Below the pieces are notes generated by a model. It made no database searches. It had not been told where the DNA came from and saw nothing but the letters and a program-made list of their open reading frames with translations. From contig NZ_JAGPYQ010000002.1 of NCBI RefSeq assembly GCF_018070025.1, forward strand, positions 2,108,001 through 2,172,000: a DNA stretch of 64,000 bases, written 5' to 3'. Numbering within the stretch: position 1 is the stretch's first letter; each line of letters opens with the position of its first letter. This DNA comes from Streptomyces liliiviolaceus (GTDB lineage: Bacteria > Actinomycetota > Actinomycetes > Streptomycetales > Streptomycetaceae). The position numbers and the translations under genes were made by a program. Shown one piece after another: positions 26,593-35,651 of this stretch.

Positions 26593-27759
26593 TCAGCCGG
26601 AGCCGGAGCCCAGGACCAGCGTCTGGATGGCCAGTACGGCGCCGCCGCGCGCCCAGTCGTGGAAGTCGGACACCTTCGTCTCCAGGTTGACCGGGTCGGC
26701 CTGCGGATGGCGGTTGGCCAGGACCGCCTGTTCGACCACCGGACCGGCCACGTCGACCAGGCCCACCCCCTCACCGGCGAGGAGGATCTTCTCGGGCATG
26801 GCGAAGTTGGCGATCTGCGCGACGAGGGTGCCCAGGGCGCGCGCCGCCTCGTCGACGACCCGGGCGGCCAGGGGTTCGCCCTCGGCGGCCAGCGCGAGGA
26901 CCTCGTCGTAGGAGACGTCGCGGCCGGTGGCGGCGCGGACCTGGTAGCGGATGCTCGGGATGGTCAGCAGGGAGATGGCGCTGCCGCGTTCGCCCTCGGG
27001 GGTGAGCGGGCCGTTCGGGTTCACCATCCAGAAGCGGCCGACCCCGCGTCCGTCCTCGGCGGTCACCACCCGCTTGCCGCCGCTGACCAGGCCGTAGCCG
27101 AGGCCCGCGCCGATGGTGAGGACCGCGAACCGGTCGAGGCCACGGCCGGCGCCGAACCAGCTCTCGGCCTCGACGAGCGCGTTCACGTCGTTCTCGACGA
27201 CCACGGGCAGTCCGGTGCGCTCCTGGAGGAGCCGCGCCAGTGGGACGTCGCGCCAGCCGAGGAAGGCGGACTCGTCGACGACGGAGCGGTCCGAGGCGCG
27301 CCCGCCCAGTCCGATGCCGATCCCGGCGAGGCCGGGGAACTCCCGGGCGAACTCCTTGGTGACCGCCTGGAGCACATCCACCACGTGCTGCGGATCGTGG
27401 CCGGTCAGGGGCAGGTCGTGGCGGGCGACGATCTCGCTCCTGAGGGTCGTGACGACCCCGTAGACCATGTCCTCGGTGATCTTGAAGCCGATGAAGGTGC
27501 GGGATTCGGCGACGATGTCGAGGGGCTGGGAAGGCCGGCCCTGGCGGACCTCGGCGTCGGGGAGCGCGTTGCCCTCGGGGACCTCGACCAACAGGCCCGA
27601 CTCGATGAGCGGTTTGGTGAGCCGGGTCAGGCTGCCCGCGGACAGGTCGAGCCGGCGGGCGATGTCGCTGCGCGACAGAGGGCCGTGGGTCAGGACCTCG
27701 ATCGCCACGGAGCGTTCACCGGGACTGAGCGGCAGCCAGCTGGCGGCGCGTGCGGTCAT
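26593..27759 (-). CDS. ROK-family transcriptional repressor
   Basis: The 388-aa protein has an N-terminal winged helix (about 12-65: PLSRSDIARRLDLSAGSLTR) and a ROK/NagC-like sugar domain (GIGIGLGG, VENDVNALVEAE, TIGAGLGYGLV). The DxGGT-type phosphate loop of ROK kinases is absent, so it should bind but not phosphorylate sugar. The usual zinc cluster (CxCGxxGC) is also missing; that region reads NPNGPLTPEGERG. GAGGGGG precedes the ATG at 27759; the longer frame is unused. It is divergent from a sugar-importer operon, and two matching 20-bp sites lie between them, so it likely represses both. Confidence 0.9.
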   Translation of the reverse strand: MTARAASWLPLSPGERSVAIEVLTHGPLSRSDIARRLDLSAGSLTRLTKPLIESGLLVEVPEGNALPDAEVRQGRPSQPLDIVAESRTFIGFKITEDMVYGVVTTLRSEIVARHDLPLTGHDPQHVVDVLQAVTKEFAREFPGLAGIGIGLGGRASDRSVVDESAFLGWRDVPLARLLQERTGLPVVVENDVNALVEAESWFGAGRGLDRFAVLTIGAGLGYGLVSGGKRVVTAEDGRGVGRFWMVNPNGPLTPEGERGSAISLLTIPSIRYQVRAATGRDVSYDEVLALAAEGEPLAARVVDEAARALGTLVAQIANFAMPEKILLAGEGVGLVDVAGPVVEQAVLANRHPQADPVNLETKVSDFHDWARGGAVLAIQTLVLGSGSG

Positions 27760-27777
27760 GACCGACCCCCTCGTCGT

Positions 27778-27892
27778 TTCTTTCGGTGCAGAAGTAATCA
27801 TGCCACCACGGAGCACGTAAGCCCATCCGATCCTGGAAGTAAAAGTTATGCGCAGACCTCTTGACGGCTGGATTCTTTCGGCCCAAAAGTAA
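27778..27892. promoter_or_regulatory. Pair of 20-bp ROK operator candidates and importer promoter
   Basis: The 20-mers at 27778-27797 and 27873-27892 share 17 of 20 positions (TTCTTTCGG-nn-CA-n-AAGTAA). The first is close to the ROK start; the second overlaps the expected -10 region of a promoter with -35 TTGACG at 27861-27866. A third partial copy (GAAGTAAAAG) lies near 27836-27845. The gap is visibly lower in GC than its surroundings. Confidence 0.6.
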
Positions 27893-27932
27893 GTGGGGCC
27901 CGAGGACGAGCCGCAGACGAGGGAGTCTCCCG

Positions 27933-28898
27933 ATGACCGTCGCCTCAAGCAGCCCACCGTCGCGTCTGTCACCGCGCGACGTCGAGGGGACAGCTCCGCA
28001 GCCGAGGAGCGGCAGGAAGCGAGAACACGGCGGTGGCGGTGACGGGGCCCTGGCGGCGCTGTTCATCGCTCCGGCCATGCTCGGTTTCCTGCTCTTCCTG
28101 TTCTGGCCCACCCTGCGCGGCATCTATCTGAGCTTCACCCGCTTCAACCTGCTGACCCCGGCCGAGTGGGTCGGCCTCGACAACTACCGGCGCATGGTCA
28201 ACGACCCCATCTTCTGGGACTCGCTGAAGGTCACCGTCGAGTACGTGTTCATCAACATCGGGGTCCAGACGGTCTCCGCGCTGGCCATCGCCGTCCTCCT
28301 GCAGCGTCTCACCCAGTCCGCGGTGCTGCGCGGGGTCGTACTCACCCCGTATCTGATGTCGAACGTCGTGGCGGGCATCGTCTGGCTGTGGATGCTCGAC
28401 ACCCAGCTCGGCATCGGCAACGAGATCATCGCGGGCCTGGGCCTCGACCGCATCCCGTTCCTGGCGGACGAGACGTGGGCGATCCCGACGATCGCGCTGA
28501 TCAACGTGTGGCGGCACGTCGGCTACACCGCCCTGCTGCTCTTCGCCGGACTCCAGGCCATCCCGAACGACATGTACGAGGCCGCGAAGGTCGACGGCGC
28601 GAGCGAGTGGCGGATGTTCTGGCGCATCACCATGCCGCTGCTGCGGCCGGTGCTGGCGGTGGTGCTGATCATGACCGTGATCGGCTCGTTCCAGGTCTTC
28701 GACACGGTGGCGGTGACGACCAACGGCGGCCCCGCCAACGCCACCAACGTCCTCCAGTTCTACATCTACGGCTCGGCGTTCGGCCGCTTCCAGTTCGGCT
28801 ACGCCTCCGCGATGTCCGTGGCGCTGCTGGCCGTGCTCAGCGCGATCACCATCCTCCAGTACCGGCTCACCCGGGCCGGCCAGACCGACCTCGGCTGA
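27933..28898 (+). CDS. Sugar ABC transporter permease (MalF/UgpA type)
   Basis: A 321-aa permease with a hydrophilic N-terminal arm, six helices and the EAA loop EAAKVDGASEWRMFWRITMP (about residues 217-236). The TTNGGPANAT periplasmic loop is typical of MalF-type sugar permeases. It is the first gene of the operon controlled by the divergent ROK repressor; GAGGGAG precedes the ATG at 27933. The second permease follows after 17 bp. Here permeases precede the binding protein, the reverse of the first importer cluster. Confidence 0.9.
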   Translation: MTVASSSPPSRLSPRDVEGTAPQPRSGRKREHGGGGDGALAALFIAPAMLGFLLFLFWPTLRGIYLSFTRFNLLTPAEWVGLDNYRRMVNDPIFWDSLKVTVEYVFINIGVQTVSALAIAVLLQRLTQSAVLRGVVLTPYLMSNVVAGIVWLWMLDTQLGIGNEIIAGLGLDRIPFLADETWAIPTIALINVWRHVGYTALLLFAGLQAIPNDMYEAAKVDGASEWRMFWRITMPLLRPVLAVVLIMTVIGSFQVFDTVAVTTNGGPANATNVLQFYIYGSAFGRFQFGYASAMSVALLAVLSAITILQYRLTRAGQTDLG

Positions 28899-28915
28899 CG
28901 AAGGGAGCGACCGAC

Positions 28916-29836
28916 ATGACCGCCGTGACGGCAACGACGACGAAGGTACGGCCACAGCGCCGAAGGCTCTCCCCGGGGAAGGTGCTGGCCTGGACGGTGA
29001 TGGCCGCTATGGTCCTCATCACCCTGCTGCCGTTCTACTGGATCCTGCGCACCGCGCTGTCCTCGAACGCGGCGCTCGCGGCCCACCCCGGTGACGTGCT
29101 GCCCGTGGACCCGACGACCGGAGGTTTCGAGCGGGCGCTGGGTCTGCAGTCCACCGAGGAGGCGATCGCCCAGGGCGGTTCGGGCGGTGGGCTGAAGTTC
29201 TGGCGCTATCTGCTCAACTCGGTGGTCGTGTCCACCCTGATCACCGTCTGCCAGATCCTCTTCTCCGCCATGGCCGCGTACGCCTTCGCCCGGCTGCGGT
29301 GGCGCGGGCGGGACAAGGTGTTCGGGCTGTTCCTGGCCGGGCTGATGGTGCCCACCATCTTCACGCTGCTGCCGAACTTCGTCCTCATCAAGCAACTCGG
29401 CCTGGTGGACAGCCTGCTGGGCATCTCCCTGCCGACGATGTTCATGACCCCGTTCGCGGTGTTCTTCATGCGCCAGTTCTTCATGAACGTGCCCCGGGAG
29501 GTCGAGGAGGCGGCCCTGCTCGACGGGGCCGGGAAGATCCGGATCTTCTTCCGCGTCATGCTGCCGATGGCGTCCTCGCCCATCCTCACCCTGGGCGTCC
29601 TGACGTACATCACCTCCTGGAACGACTACTTCTGGCCGCTGATGGTGTCCTACAGCGACAGCTCGCGCGTGCTCACCGTGGCCCTGGCCATCTTCCGGGC
29701 ACAGACACCGCAGACCGGTTACGACTGGTCCGGTCTGATGGCGGCGACCCTCATCGCCGCTCTCCCGATGCTCGTGCTCTTCGGCTTCTTCGCACGCCGC
29801 ATCGTCAGCACCATCAGCTTCACCGGCATCAAGTAA
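28916..29836 (+). CDS. Sugar ABC transporter permease (MalG/UgpE type)
   Basis: A 306-aa six-helix permease with the EAA loop EEAALLDGAGKIRIFFRVML (about residues 199-218). A large loop between helices 1 and 2 (about 48-95: LPVDPTTGGFERALG) is longer than usual and should face outside. AAGGGAG precedes the ATG. The binding-protein gene follows after 10 bp. No ATPase gene is in the operon. Confidence 0.9.
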   Translation: MTAVTATTTKVRPQRRRLSPGKVLAWTVMAAMVLITLLPFYWILRTALSSNAALAAHPGDVLPVDPTTGGFERALGLQSTEEAIAQGGSGGGLKFWRYLLNSVVVSTLITVCQILFSAMAAYAFARLRWRGRDKVFGLFLAGLMVPTIFTLLPNFVLIKQLGLVDSLLGISLPTMFMTPFAVFFMRQFFMNVPREVEEAALLDGAGKIRIFFRVMLPMASSPILTLGVLTYITSWNDYFWPLMVSYSDSSRVLTVALAIFRAQTPQTGYDWSGLMAATLIAALPMLVLFGFFARRIVSTISFTGIK

Positions 29837-29846
29837 GGGGACGGGC

Positions 29847-31196
29847 ATGCGAATTCGTACGCGTACGGTCGTGGCACTGACCGGGGCGCTGGCGCTGTCC
29901 CTGGTCACGGGCTGCGCACAGGGCGGAGCCGCCGGGGCGGGCGCGAACACGGTGACGTACTGGCTCTGGGACGCCAACCAGCTGCCCGCCTACCAGGCCT
30001 GCGCCAAGGACTTCGAGAAGCAGAACCCGGGCCTGGACGTGAAGATCACACAGATGGGCTGGGCCGACTACTGGACCAAGCTCACCGCGAGCTTCATCGC
30101 GGGCACCGAGCCCGACGTGTTCACCGACCACATCCAGAAGTTCGGTCAGTTCGCCGATCTGAACGTGCTCGAACCGCTGGACGACCTGGGTATCGACGAG
30201 TCCGCCTACCAGCCGGGGCTCGCCGCCAACTGGACCGGCCAGGACGGTCACCGCTACGGCGCCCCGAAGGACTGGGACACCGTCGCCCTCTTCTATAACA
30301 AGAAGCTGACCGAGAAGGCCGGGCTGGCCGCCGAGGAGATGGGCGACCTCTCCTGGAACCCCGAGGACGGCGGCACCTTCGAGAAGGCCATCGCGCATCT
30401 GACCGTCGACAAGAACGGCAGGCGCGGCGACGAGGAGGGCTTCGACAGGAAGAACGTCGAGGTGTACGGACTCGCCACCGGCGGCGCCGGCGACAGCGAC
30501 GGGCAGACCACCTGGAGCCCGTTCGCCGCCTCGGCGGGCTGGAAGTACACGGACAAGGCCCGCTGGGGCACCGAGTACCAGTACGACAGCAAGACCTTCC
30601 AGAAGGTGGTCGACTGGTACTTCGGCCTCGCGAAGAAGGGGTACCTCGCCCCGTTCACCGACTACACCGACGGCGCCAACCCGGCCAACGCCCAGGTCGC
30701 CTCCGGCAGGGCGGCGACCGCCTTCGACGGCGCCTGGATGATCTCCACGTACTACGGCACCAAGGGCCTCGACGTCGGGACGGCCGTCACCCCGGCCGGT
30801 CCGACGGGCAAGCGGGCCACCATGATGAACGGCCTCGCCGACTCCATCACCAAGAACGCCCACAACAAGGCGGGCGCGAAGAAGTGGGTTCGCTATCTGG
30901 CCTCCGACGAGTGCCAGCGGACCGTCGGCGGCTACGGCATCGTCTTCCCGGCGACCCCGGGCGGTACCGAGGCGGCCGTGGCCGCGTACGAGAAGAAGGA
31001 CATCGACGTGTCCGCGTTCACCGGGCCCGTCGCGGACAAGAAGGACTTCACCACCTTCTCGTTCCCCGTCACCGACTACGCGGCGGACGTGTACGCCCTG
31101 ATGCGTCCCGCGATGCAGGACGTCTTCGCCAACAACGCCCCGGTGAAGGGCCTGACCAAGACCAACGACCAGATCAACTTCATCCTCGGCCAGTGA
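29847..31196 (+). CDS. Sugar ABC transporter substrate-binding lipoprotein (family 1)
   Basis: A 449-aa solute-binding protein with a signal peptide and lipobox VTGC (about residues 20-23), then an SBP_bac_1 fold: TYWLWDANQLPAYQACAKDF, FYNKKLTEKAGL, TAFDGAWMISTYYGT. It supplies the two upstream permeases. The ligand is unknown; co-location with a Gfo/Idh/MocA dehydrogenase suggests a polyol, inositol or oxidised sugar. Spacing of 10 bp to the permease and 38 bp to the dehydrogenase supports one operon. Confidence 0.9.
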   Translation: MRIRTRTVVALTGALALSLVTGCAQGGAAGAGANTVTYWLWDANQLPAYQACAKDFEKQNPGLDVKITQMGWADYWTKLTASFIAGTEPDVFTDHIQKFGQFADLNVLEPLDDLGIDESAYQPGLAANWTGQDGHRYGAPKDWDTVALFYNKKLTEKAGLAAEEMGDLSWNPEDGGTFEKAIAHLTVDKNGRRGDEEGFDRKNVEVYGLATGGAGDSDGQTTWSPFAASAGWKYTDKARWGTEYQYDSKTFQKVVDWYFGLAKKGYLAPFTDYTDGANPANAQVASGRAATAFDGAWMISTYYGTKGLDVGTAVTPAGPTGKRATMMNGLADSITKNAHNKAGAKKWVRYLASDECQRTVGGYGIVFPATPGGTEAAVAAYEKKDIDVSAFTGPVADKKDFTTFSFPVTDYAADVYALMRPAMQDVFANNAPVKGLTKTNDQINFILGQ

Positions 31197-31234
31197 CCCG
31201 GGCCATGACTCGCACAGTGAAAGGCACACACTCC

Positions 31235-32437
31235 ATGACGTTCTCCCTCGGCATCGTCGGCGCCGGCCAGTTCTCCGGCCAGTTCGCGAAGCTGTTCCTC
31301 GCCCACCCGGGTGTCGGCGACGTGTACGTCACCGATCTGCTGCCGGAGCGCGCCGAGCAACTGGCCGCCGCCGAAGGACTGGCGGGCACGTTCCCCTCGT
31401 ACCAGGCGATGCTGGAGTCGGAGGCGGTGGACGCCGTCGCGATCTTCACCCAGCGCTGGACCCACGGCCCGCTGGTGATCCAGGGCCTGAACGCGGGCAA
31501 GCACGTCTACTCGGCGGTCCCGATGGCGATCACCCACGAGGAGATCGCCTCGATCATCGACACGGTACGGGCCACCGGGCTGACCTACATGATGGGTGAG
31601 ACCAGCCAGTACAACCCGGCTACCGTCCACGCCCGCAACCAGATCGCGGACGGCTCCTTCGGCCGGCTCTTCTACGCCGAGGGCGACTACGTGCACGACA
31701 TGGACCTCGGCTTCTACGAGGCCTATCAGTACAGCGGCGGCGAGAACTGGAAGGCGACCGCCAGCTATCCCCCGCTGCTCTACCCCACGCACTCGGTGGG
31801 CGGGGTCCTCGGGGCGTGGCAGACGCACGCGGTGAGCGTGTCCGCGATCGGGGTCAGGGACGACCGCGGGGACGGCGTCTTCGACGAGGAGATCAGCCAG
31901 TTCGGCAACGACTTCTCGAACGCCACCGCGCTGTTCGAGGTCGCGGGCGGCGGCTCGTTCCGTACCAACGAGTTCCGGCGGGTGGGCTATCCCTCGCACA
32001 TCCGGGAGTCGCGGTTCCGGTTCTTCGGCACGGACGCCAGCATGGAGCAGCTCGCCACGGTGGCCTTCTGGCAGGACAAGAAGGGGGTCAAGGACATCAG
32101 CGAACTCCTTGAGCCCAAGCCCACCATGTCCCCCGACGACCCCTCCCTCCAGCACATCGCGCCGGAGCTGCGAGCCGCCTTCACCTCGGGCTCTGCCCCG
32201 GTGCACGACCGCTCACGGCTGCCGAGGGAGTTCGACAACCTGCACAACGGTCACGAGGGCAGCCACCACTTCCTGGTGGACGACTTCGTGACCGCCGTCA
32301 ACACCCGCACCCTGCCGTCGGTGAACGCGTGGGTGGCGGCCCGCTACACCCTGCCGGGCATCGTCGCGCACGAGTCGGCGCGGCAGGGCGGGGCCCGGCT
32401 GGAGATCCCGGACTTCGGGGACGCGCCGGAGGTGTGA
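31235..32437 (+). CDS. Gfo/Idh/MocA-family NAD(P)-dependent dehydrogenase
   Basis: A 400-aa oxidoreductase with an N-terminal Rossmann motif GIVGAGQFSGQFAKL, HVYSAVPMA (in place of the usual EKP Lys motif) and a C-terminal alpha/beta substrate domain. The usual catalytic Lys of EKP is replaced in the SAVP motif, so it may be a divergent subgroup. The family oxidises sugars, inositols or amino sugars. It closes the importer operon and is followed 9 bp later by a strong terminator. The chosen ATG has AAAGG 11 nt upstream; an in-frame ATG ten codons earlier is possible. Confidence 0.87.
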   Translation: MTFSLGIVGAGQFSGQFAKLFLAHPGVGDVYVTDLLPERAEQLAAAEGLAGTFPSYQAMLESEAVDAVAIFTQRWTHGPLVIQGLNAGKHVYSAVPMAITHEEIASIIDTVRATGLTYMMGETSQYNPATVHARNQIADGSFGRLFYAEGDYVHDMDLGFYEAYQYSGGENWKATASYPPLLYPTHSVGGVLGAWQTHAVSVSAIGVRDDRGDGVFDEEISQFGNDFSNATALFEVAGGGSFRTNEFRRVGYPSHIRESRFRFFGTDASMEQLATVAFWQDKKGVKDISELLEPKPTMSPDDPSLQHIAPELRAAFTSGSAPVHDRSRLPREFDNLHNGHEGSHHFLVDDFVTAVNTRTLPSVNAWVAARYTLPGIVAHESARQGGARLEIPDFGDAPEV

Positions 32438-32445
32438 GCGGTCTT

Positions 32446-32491
32446 CACGTGGAGGGGGCCGGTGCCGGACGGCACCGGCCCCCTCCACGTG
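32446..32491. terminator. Bidirectional terminator, 21-bp perfect stem
   Basis: Arms 32446-32466 and 32471-32491 are exact complements around loop GGAC. It lies between the converging dehydrogenase and response-regulator genes, with no U-tract. Confidence 0.85.
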
Positions 32492-32507
32492 GTCCCGGTG
32501 TCCCGGT

Positions 32508-33191
32508 TCATTCGGACGAGGTCGGGGACCCACCGATCCCTGCGTCTCGGGCCCGGGCGACGGCCGCGGCTCGGTCGGAGACCTGGAGCTTGAACAGGAT
32601 GGCGGAGACGTGGTTGCGGACCGTCTTCTCCGACAGGACCAGCCGGCCGGCGATCTGGTGATTGCCGTGCCCGAGGGCGACCAGGTCCAGCACCTCCCTT
32701 TCGCGCTCGGTCAGTTCGGGGAAGACCTGGGCGGCGTACGCGCGATGGGCTCCGGTGAAGAAGGCGATGATGCGGTGGGCCACCGCCCGGCCGTAGACCG
32801 CGTCCCCGGCGGCGACGGTGAGTACGGCCCGGACGATGTCCGCGCTGTCGGCGTCCTTGAGGAGGTACCCCCGGGCTCCGGCCCGCAGCGCCCCGAAAAG
32901 GGCCTGGTCGTCCTCGTGCATCGTCAGCACCAGTACGCCGAGGGACGGGTGGCGGGCCAGCAGGGCACGCGTGGCCGCGGTGCCGTCCAGACCGGGCATG
33001 GCCAGGTCGGTCACCACGACGTCGGGTGATGTGCGCTCGACGGCCGCCAGCAGGTCGTCGCCGTTGCCGGCCTCGCCCACGACGTCCACGGTCCCGCTGG
33101 TGGCGAGCACGGCGGCCAGGCCGTAGCGGTACATGGGGTGGTCGTCGGCGATGACGACGCGGACGGCCCGGCGGCCGGCTCCGTCGTTCAT
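32508..33191 (-). CDS. NarL/LuxR-type response regulator
   Basis: A 227-aa protein with a receiver domain (acidic pair in IADDHP, phospho-acceptor Asp62 in VVTDLAMPG, Thr in LTMHED, Lys in LLKDADS). A LuxR-type helix-turn-helix follows (about 159-201: LTEREREVLDLVALG, then SEKTVRNHVSAIL). GGGGAGAGG precedes the ATG. No kinase lies beside it; the only NarL-type kinase in the window is at 41.4-42.2 kb. It converges on the importer terminator and is divergent from a membrane-protein gene. Confidence 0.92.
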   Translation of the reverse strand: MNDGAGRRAVRVVIADDHPMYRYGLAAVLATSGTVDVVGEAGNGDDLLAAVERTSPDVVVTDLAMPGLDGTAATRALLARHPSLGVLVLTMHEDDQALFGALRAGARGYLLKDADSADIVRAVLTVAAGDAVYGRAVAHRIIAFFTGAHRAYAAQVFPELTEREREVLDLVALGHGNHQIAGRLVLSEKTVRNHVSAILFKLQVSDRAAAVARARDAGIGGSPTSSE

Positions 33192-33361
33192 CGCCTCTCC
33201 CCGGTCCTGGTCGGTGCCCCTGTCCGCGGAACCCGTGTCCCGTTCCTGGCGGACCGTCCTCCCGGCACCGACGGGACCTGCGCATCAGGACGGCGGCGCG
33301 GCGGGCGGCGACCCTGTCGTGTACTCCGCGCCGAGCCCGGCGCCAGAATCGAGGGAGCACC

Positions 33362-34132
33362 TTGTCGATCTTCCCGCCTCAGTTCGCCGTAAGTCCTCGA
33401 ACGACAGCCACCCTGCAGTCCCTTCCTCCCCTGCTGACCGCCGTGCTCACATTGCTGCTGCACACGACCGACGCCGAGCAGATCGCCCAGGTCGGCGCCT
33501 GCGCGTTCGGACTCATCCTGGCCGGTCTGCCCGTGCTGCAGCGCTCCACCAACGCCGACTGCCGGCGGGCCGCCGGGCCACCCGGCGAGAGCACGCGGAT
33601 CGTCGGTCCGCGGCCGCGGATCGAGCCGAGCACCACCACCGTCGTACTGACCGTGGCACTCGGGGTCGCCGCGTTCTGGCTCCTCGACCTGGTCGCCACC
33701 TGGGTGGGTCTGGGCAGCCTGGGCTACTGGAGCGGCAAGCATCCCAGCGACCAGTCGGAGATCTACCGCTCGGTCGCCCTGCGCGGCTTCCCGATCCTGG
33801 GGTTCGGGGTCTTCGCCGTCGCCGTCGCCATGGCACACCGCCTGCACGACCGCGCGCGGCCGGCCCTGTTCCTCACGAGCGTCCTGTACACCGTCTCCCT
33901 GCTCGTCACCAACGCGGTAATGGTGAGCCACTGGGACAGCGAGCCACTGCCGGAGAACGTCTATCTGCCCGTCCTGCTCGGTGCGCTGGCGTGGCTCGTC
34001 TCCGATGTGGGGCGCCGGTACGCCGAGCGCACCCAGGTGCTCTTCGACCTCGTCCAGGCGATCAAGCTGCAGTTGCGCCGGGACGCGCAGGATCCGGGTA
34101 CCGGGGCGCCCGTGGCGGCGCGGCGGGGGTGA
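33362..34132 (+). CDS. Multi-pass membrane protein of unknown function
   Basis: A 256-aa protein with about six hydrophobic segments (near residues 18-36, 42-58, 95-118, 140-160, 168-188 and 203-220) and a basic cytoplasmic tail with a short amphipathic helix (LFDLVQAIKLQLRRD). The TTG start follows GAGGGAG with 4-nt spacing, a good ribosome-binding site. I recognise no family. Divergent from the response-regulator gene (170 bp) and convergent with the protease gene across a shared terminator. It might belong with either neighbour, but nothing in it decides this. Confidence 0.75.
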   Translation: MSIFPPQFAVSPRTTATLQSLPPLLTAVLTLLLHTTDAEQIAQVGACAFGLILAGLPVLQRSTNADCRRAAGPPGESTRIVGPRPRIEPSTTTVVLTVALGVAAFWLLDLVATWVGLGSLGYWSGKHPSDQSEIYRSVALRGFPILGFGVFAVAVAMAHRLHDRARPALFLTSVLYTVSLLVTNAVMVSHWDSEPLPENVYLPVLLGALAWLVSDVGRRYAERTQVLFDLVQAIKLQLRRDAQDPGTGAPVAARRG

Positions 34133-34149
34133 AGCCGTGCGGGGCACGG

Positions 34150-34190
34150 GGTTCGTGTCCCGCACGGATGAAGGGCGCGGGACACGAACC
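34150..34190. terminator. Hairpin terminator, 14-bp stem
   Basis: GGTTCGTGTCCCGC (34150-34163) pairs with 34177-34190 across a 13-nt loop. It lies between the converging membrane-protein and S8 protease genes and can serve both. Confidence 0.75.
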
Positions 34191-34200
34191 GCGTCGCACC

Positions 34201-35631
34201 TCATCGGTCCATCAGCAGCGTCATCGCCCTCTCGACGCTGACGAGCCCCGCACCTGTCGCGCCGGCACGGGCGGACCGACCACCGGTGTCCTCGTTGCTC
34301 CATCCCCGGTCGACCGGACGTGCGGTCGCCTTGAGCAGGCTCCGCACCTCGCGCGGTGACAGGTCGGGGTTCCGCTCCAGCAGCAGCGCGCAGACTCCAG
34401 CCACCTGCGGTGCGGCGGCGGACGTACCGCTCAGCAGCGCCCAGCCGTCACCGGGCGTCGTGCCGTCCGAGGCCTTCCTCGACTGCTCCTGGTCGATCGT
34501 GGAGCCACGGGGAGTGGGCAGCAGGATGTAGGTCGCGTCGGGGCGCATCCCCACGAGACCGCACACGTCGGGAACTTTGCGGTCCCGGTAGAAAGCGCTG
34601 GTGAACGCGCTGGCGTAGTTCGACGCCTCCAGTTGTTCGAACTCGTCCCGGTAGACGCCCCCGACGGCGATGGTGTCGGGATGCTGGGCCGGGAACGCGT
34701 AGTGGCCGTTGCCCGCGGCACACACCACGACGATGCCCTTCTTCACCGCGAGCGACACCGCCGCCGCCAGGAACGGATCGAGGGCCGACAGGTCCGCCTT
34801 GCGGTCGTACTCCAGGCTCATGTTGATGATCTGCGGCTGGGGTTTCTGCTGAGCCGCCTCGATGAACGCCCCGAGGAGATTGGTGTCCAGCGCCTTGACC
34901 ATGGTGAAGTCGATACCTGGTGCCAGCGCGAAGGCGTTGGCCGACTCGCTGGTGCCGTGTCCGTCCTCGTCGATCTCCCGATCGCTGGTGCCGGGCCCCA
35001 GGACGACGGTGCCCTTCAACGACCTCTCGACGAAATACGGATGCTCCTCCCATCCGGTGTCCACCATGGTCAGCCGGACGCCTGTGCCCAGGATGTGCCG
35101 GCCGTGCACCGTGCGTGCGCCCAGGTACTCGGCGACCTGGTCGGTGGTGAGATGCCAGTAGTCGAGCTTCGGCAGGGGGCCGGCGCCGCGCAGCGTGGTG
35201 GCCGGCTGCTCCAGTGCCACGCCTTCCAGGAACTGGGCCGCCGGCAGCCCCTCCGTCGAGATGAGACCGGGCAGATCGGCCCTGGCCGTGTCGATGTACG
35301 TGCGGGTCCTGCGCAGATTCACCGCGCCGGGCTGGATGACCTCGCGCTCCTCCGTGACCAGGATCGTATCGAAGTAGTCCTCGTAGGCGTCCGGCGGACC
35401 GACGATGTTGATGCTCACCGTGCTGCTGTCGTCGGTGGTGCCGAGGACGGTGAAGCCGGCCCTGGTGAGTTCCTGCTTCGCGCGCTGGACGACGCTGTCG
35501 TCCGAGACGAACTGCTCCGCGTTCTCCGTCGTGATCGTGCCGGCGTCGAAGAGGGAGACCCCGCCTCGCGAAAGGGGCGACGCGTGCGCGTACACCCTGC
35601 CGGGCAGACGGTTCTCGATGCTGTAGGCCAT
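34201..35631 (-). CDS. S8 (subtilisin-like) serine protease without signal peptide
   Basis: The 476-aa protein has a complete subtilase core: Asp in LTMVDTGW (~188), His in DGHGTSES (~223), oxyanion Asn in AAGNGHYAF (~309) and Ser in SGTSAAAPQVAG (~400). The first ~160 residues form a separate N-terminal domain of unknown fold (MAYSIENRLPGRVYAHA). No signal peptide is present, so it should work in the cytosol, unlike most streptomycete subtilases. It lies 20 bp after the radical-SAM methyltransferase gene on the same strand. In RiPP pathways such proteases often remove the leader, which is my inferred role. The ATG at 35631 has a weak GGGGG upstream; the frame beyond it is shadow. Confidence 0.85.
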   Translation of the reverse strand: MAYSIENRLPGRVYAHASPLSRGGVSLFDAGTITTENAEQFVSDDSVVQRAKQELTRAGFTVLGTTDDSSTVSINIVGPPDAYEDYFDTILVTEEREVIQPGAVNLRRTRTYIDTARADLPGLISTEGLPAAQFLEGVALEQPATTLRGAGPLPKLDYWHLTTDQVAEYLGARTVHGRHILGTGVRLTMVDTGWEEHPYFVERSLKGTVVLGPGTSDREIDEDGHGTSESANAFALAPGIDFTMVKALDTNLLGAFIEAAQQKPQPQIINMSLEYDRKADLSALDPFLAAAVSLAVKKGIVVVCAAGNGHYAFPAQHPDTIAVGGVYRDEFEQLEASNYASAFTSAFYRDRKVPDVCGLVGMRPDATYILLPTPRGSTIDQEQSRKASDGTTPGDGWALLSGTSAAAPQVAGVCALLLERNPDLSPREVRSLLKATARPVDRGWSNEDTGGRSARAGATGAGLVSVERAMTLLMDR

Positions 35632-35651
35632 GTGCGTGTACCCCCGATGAG

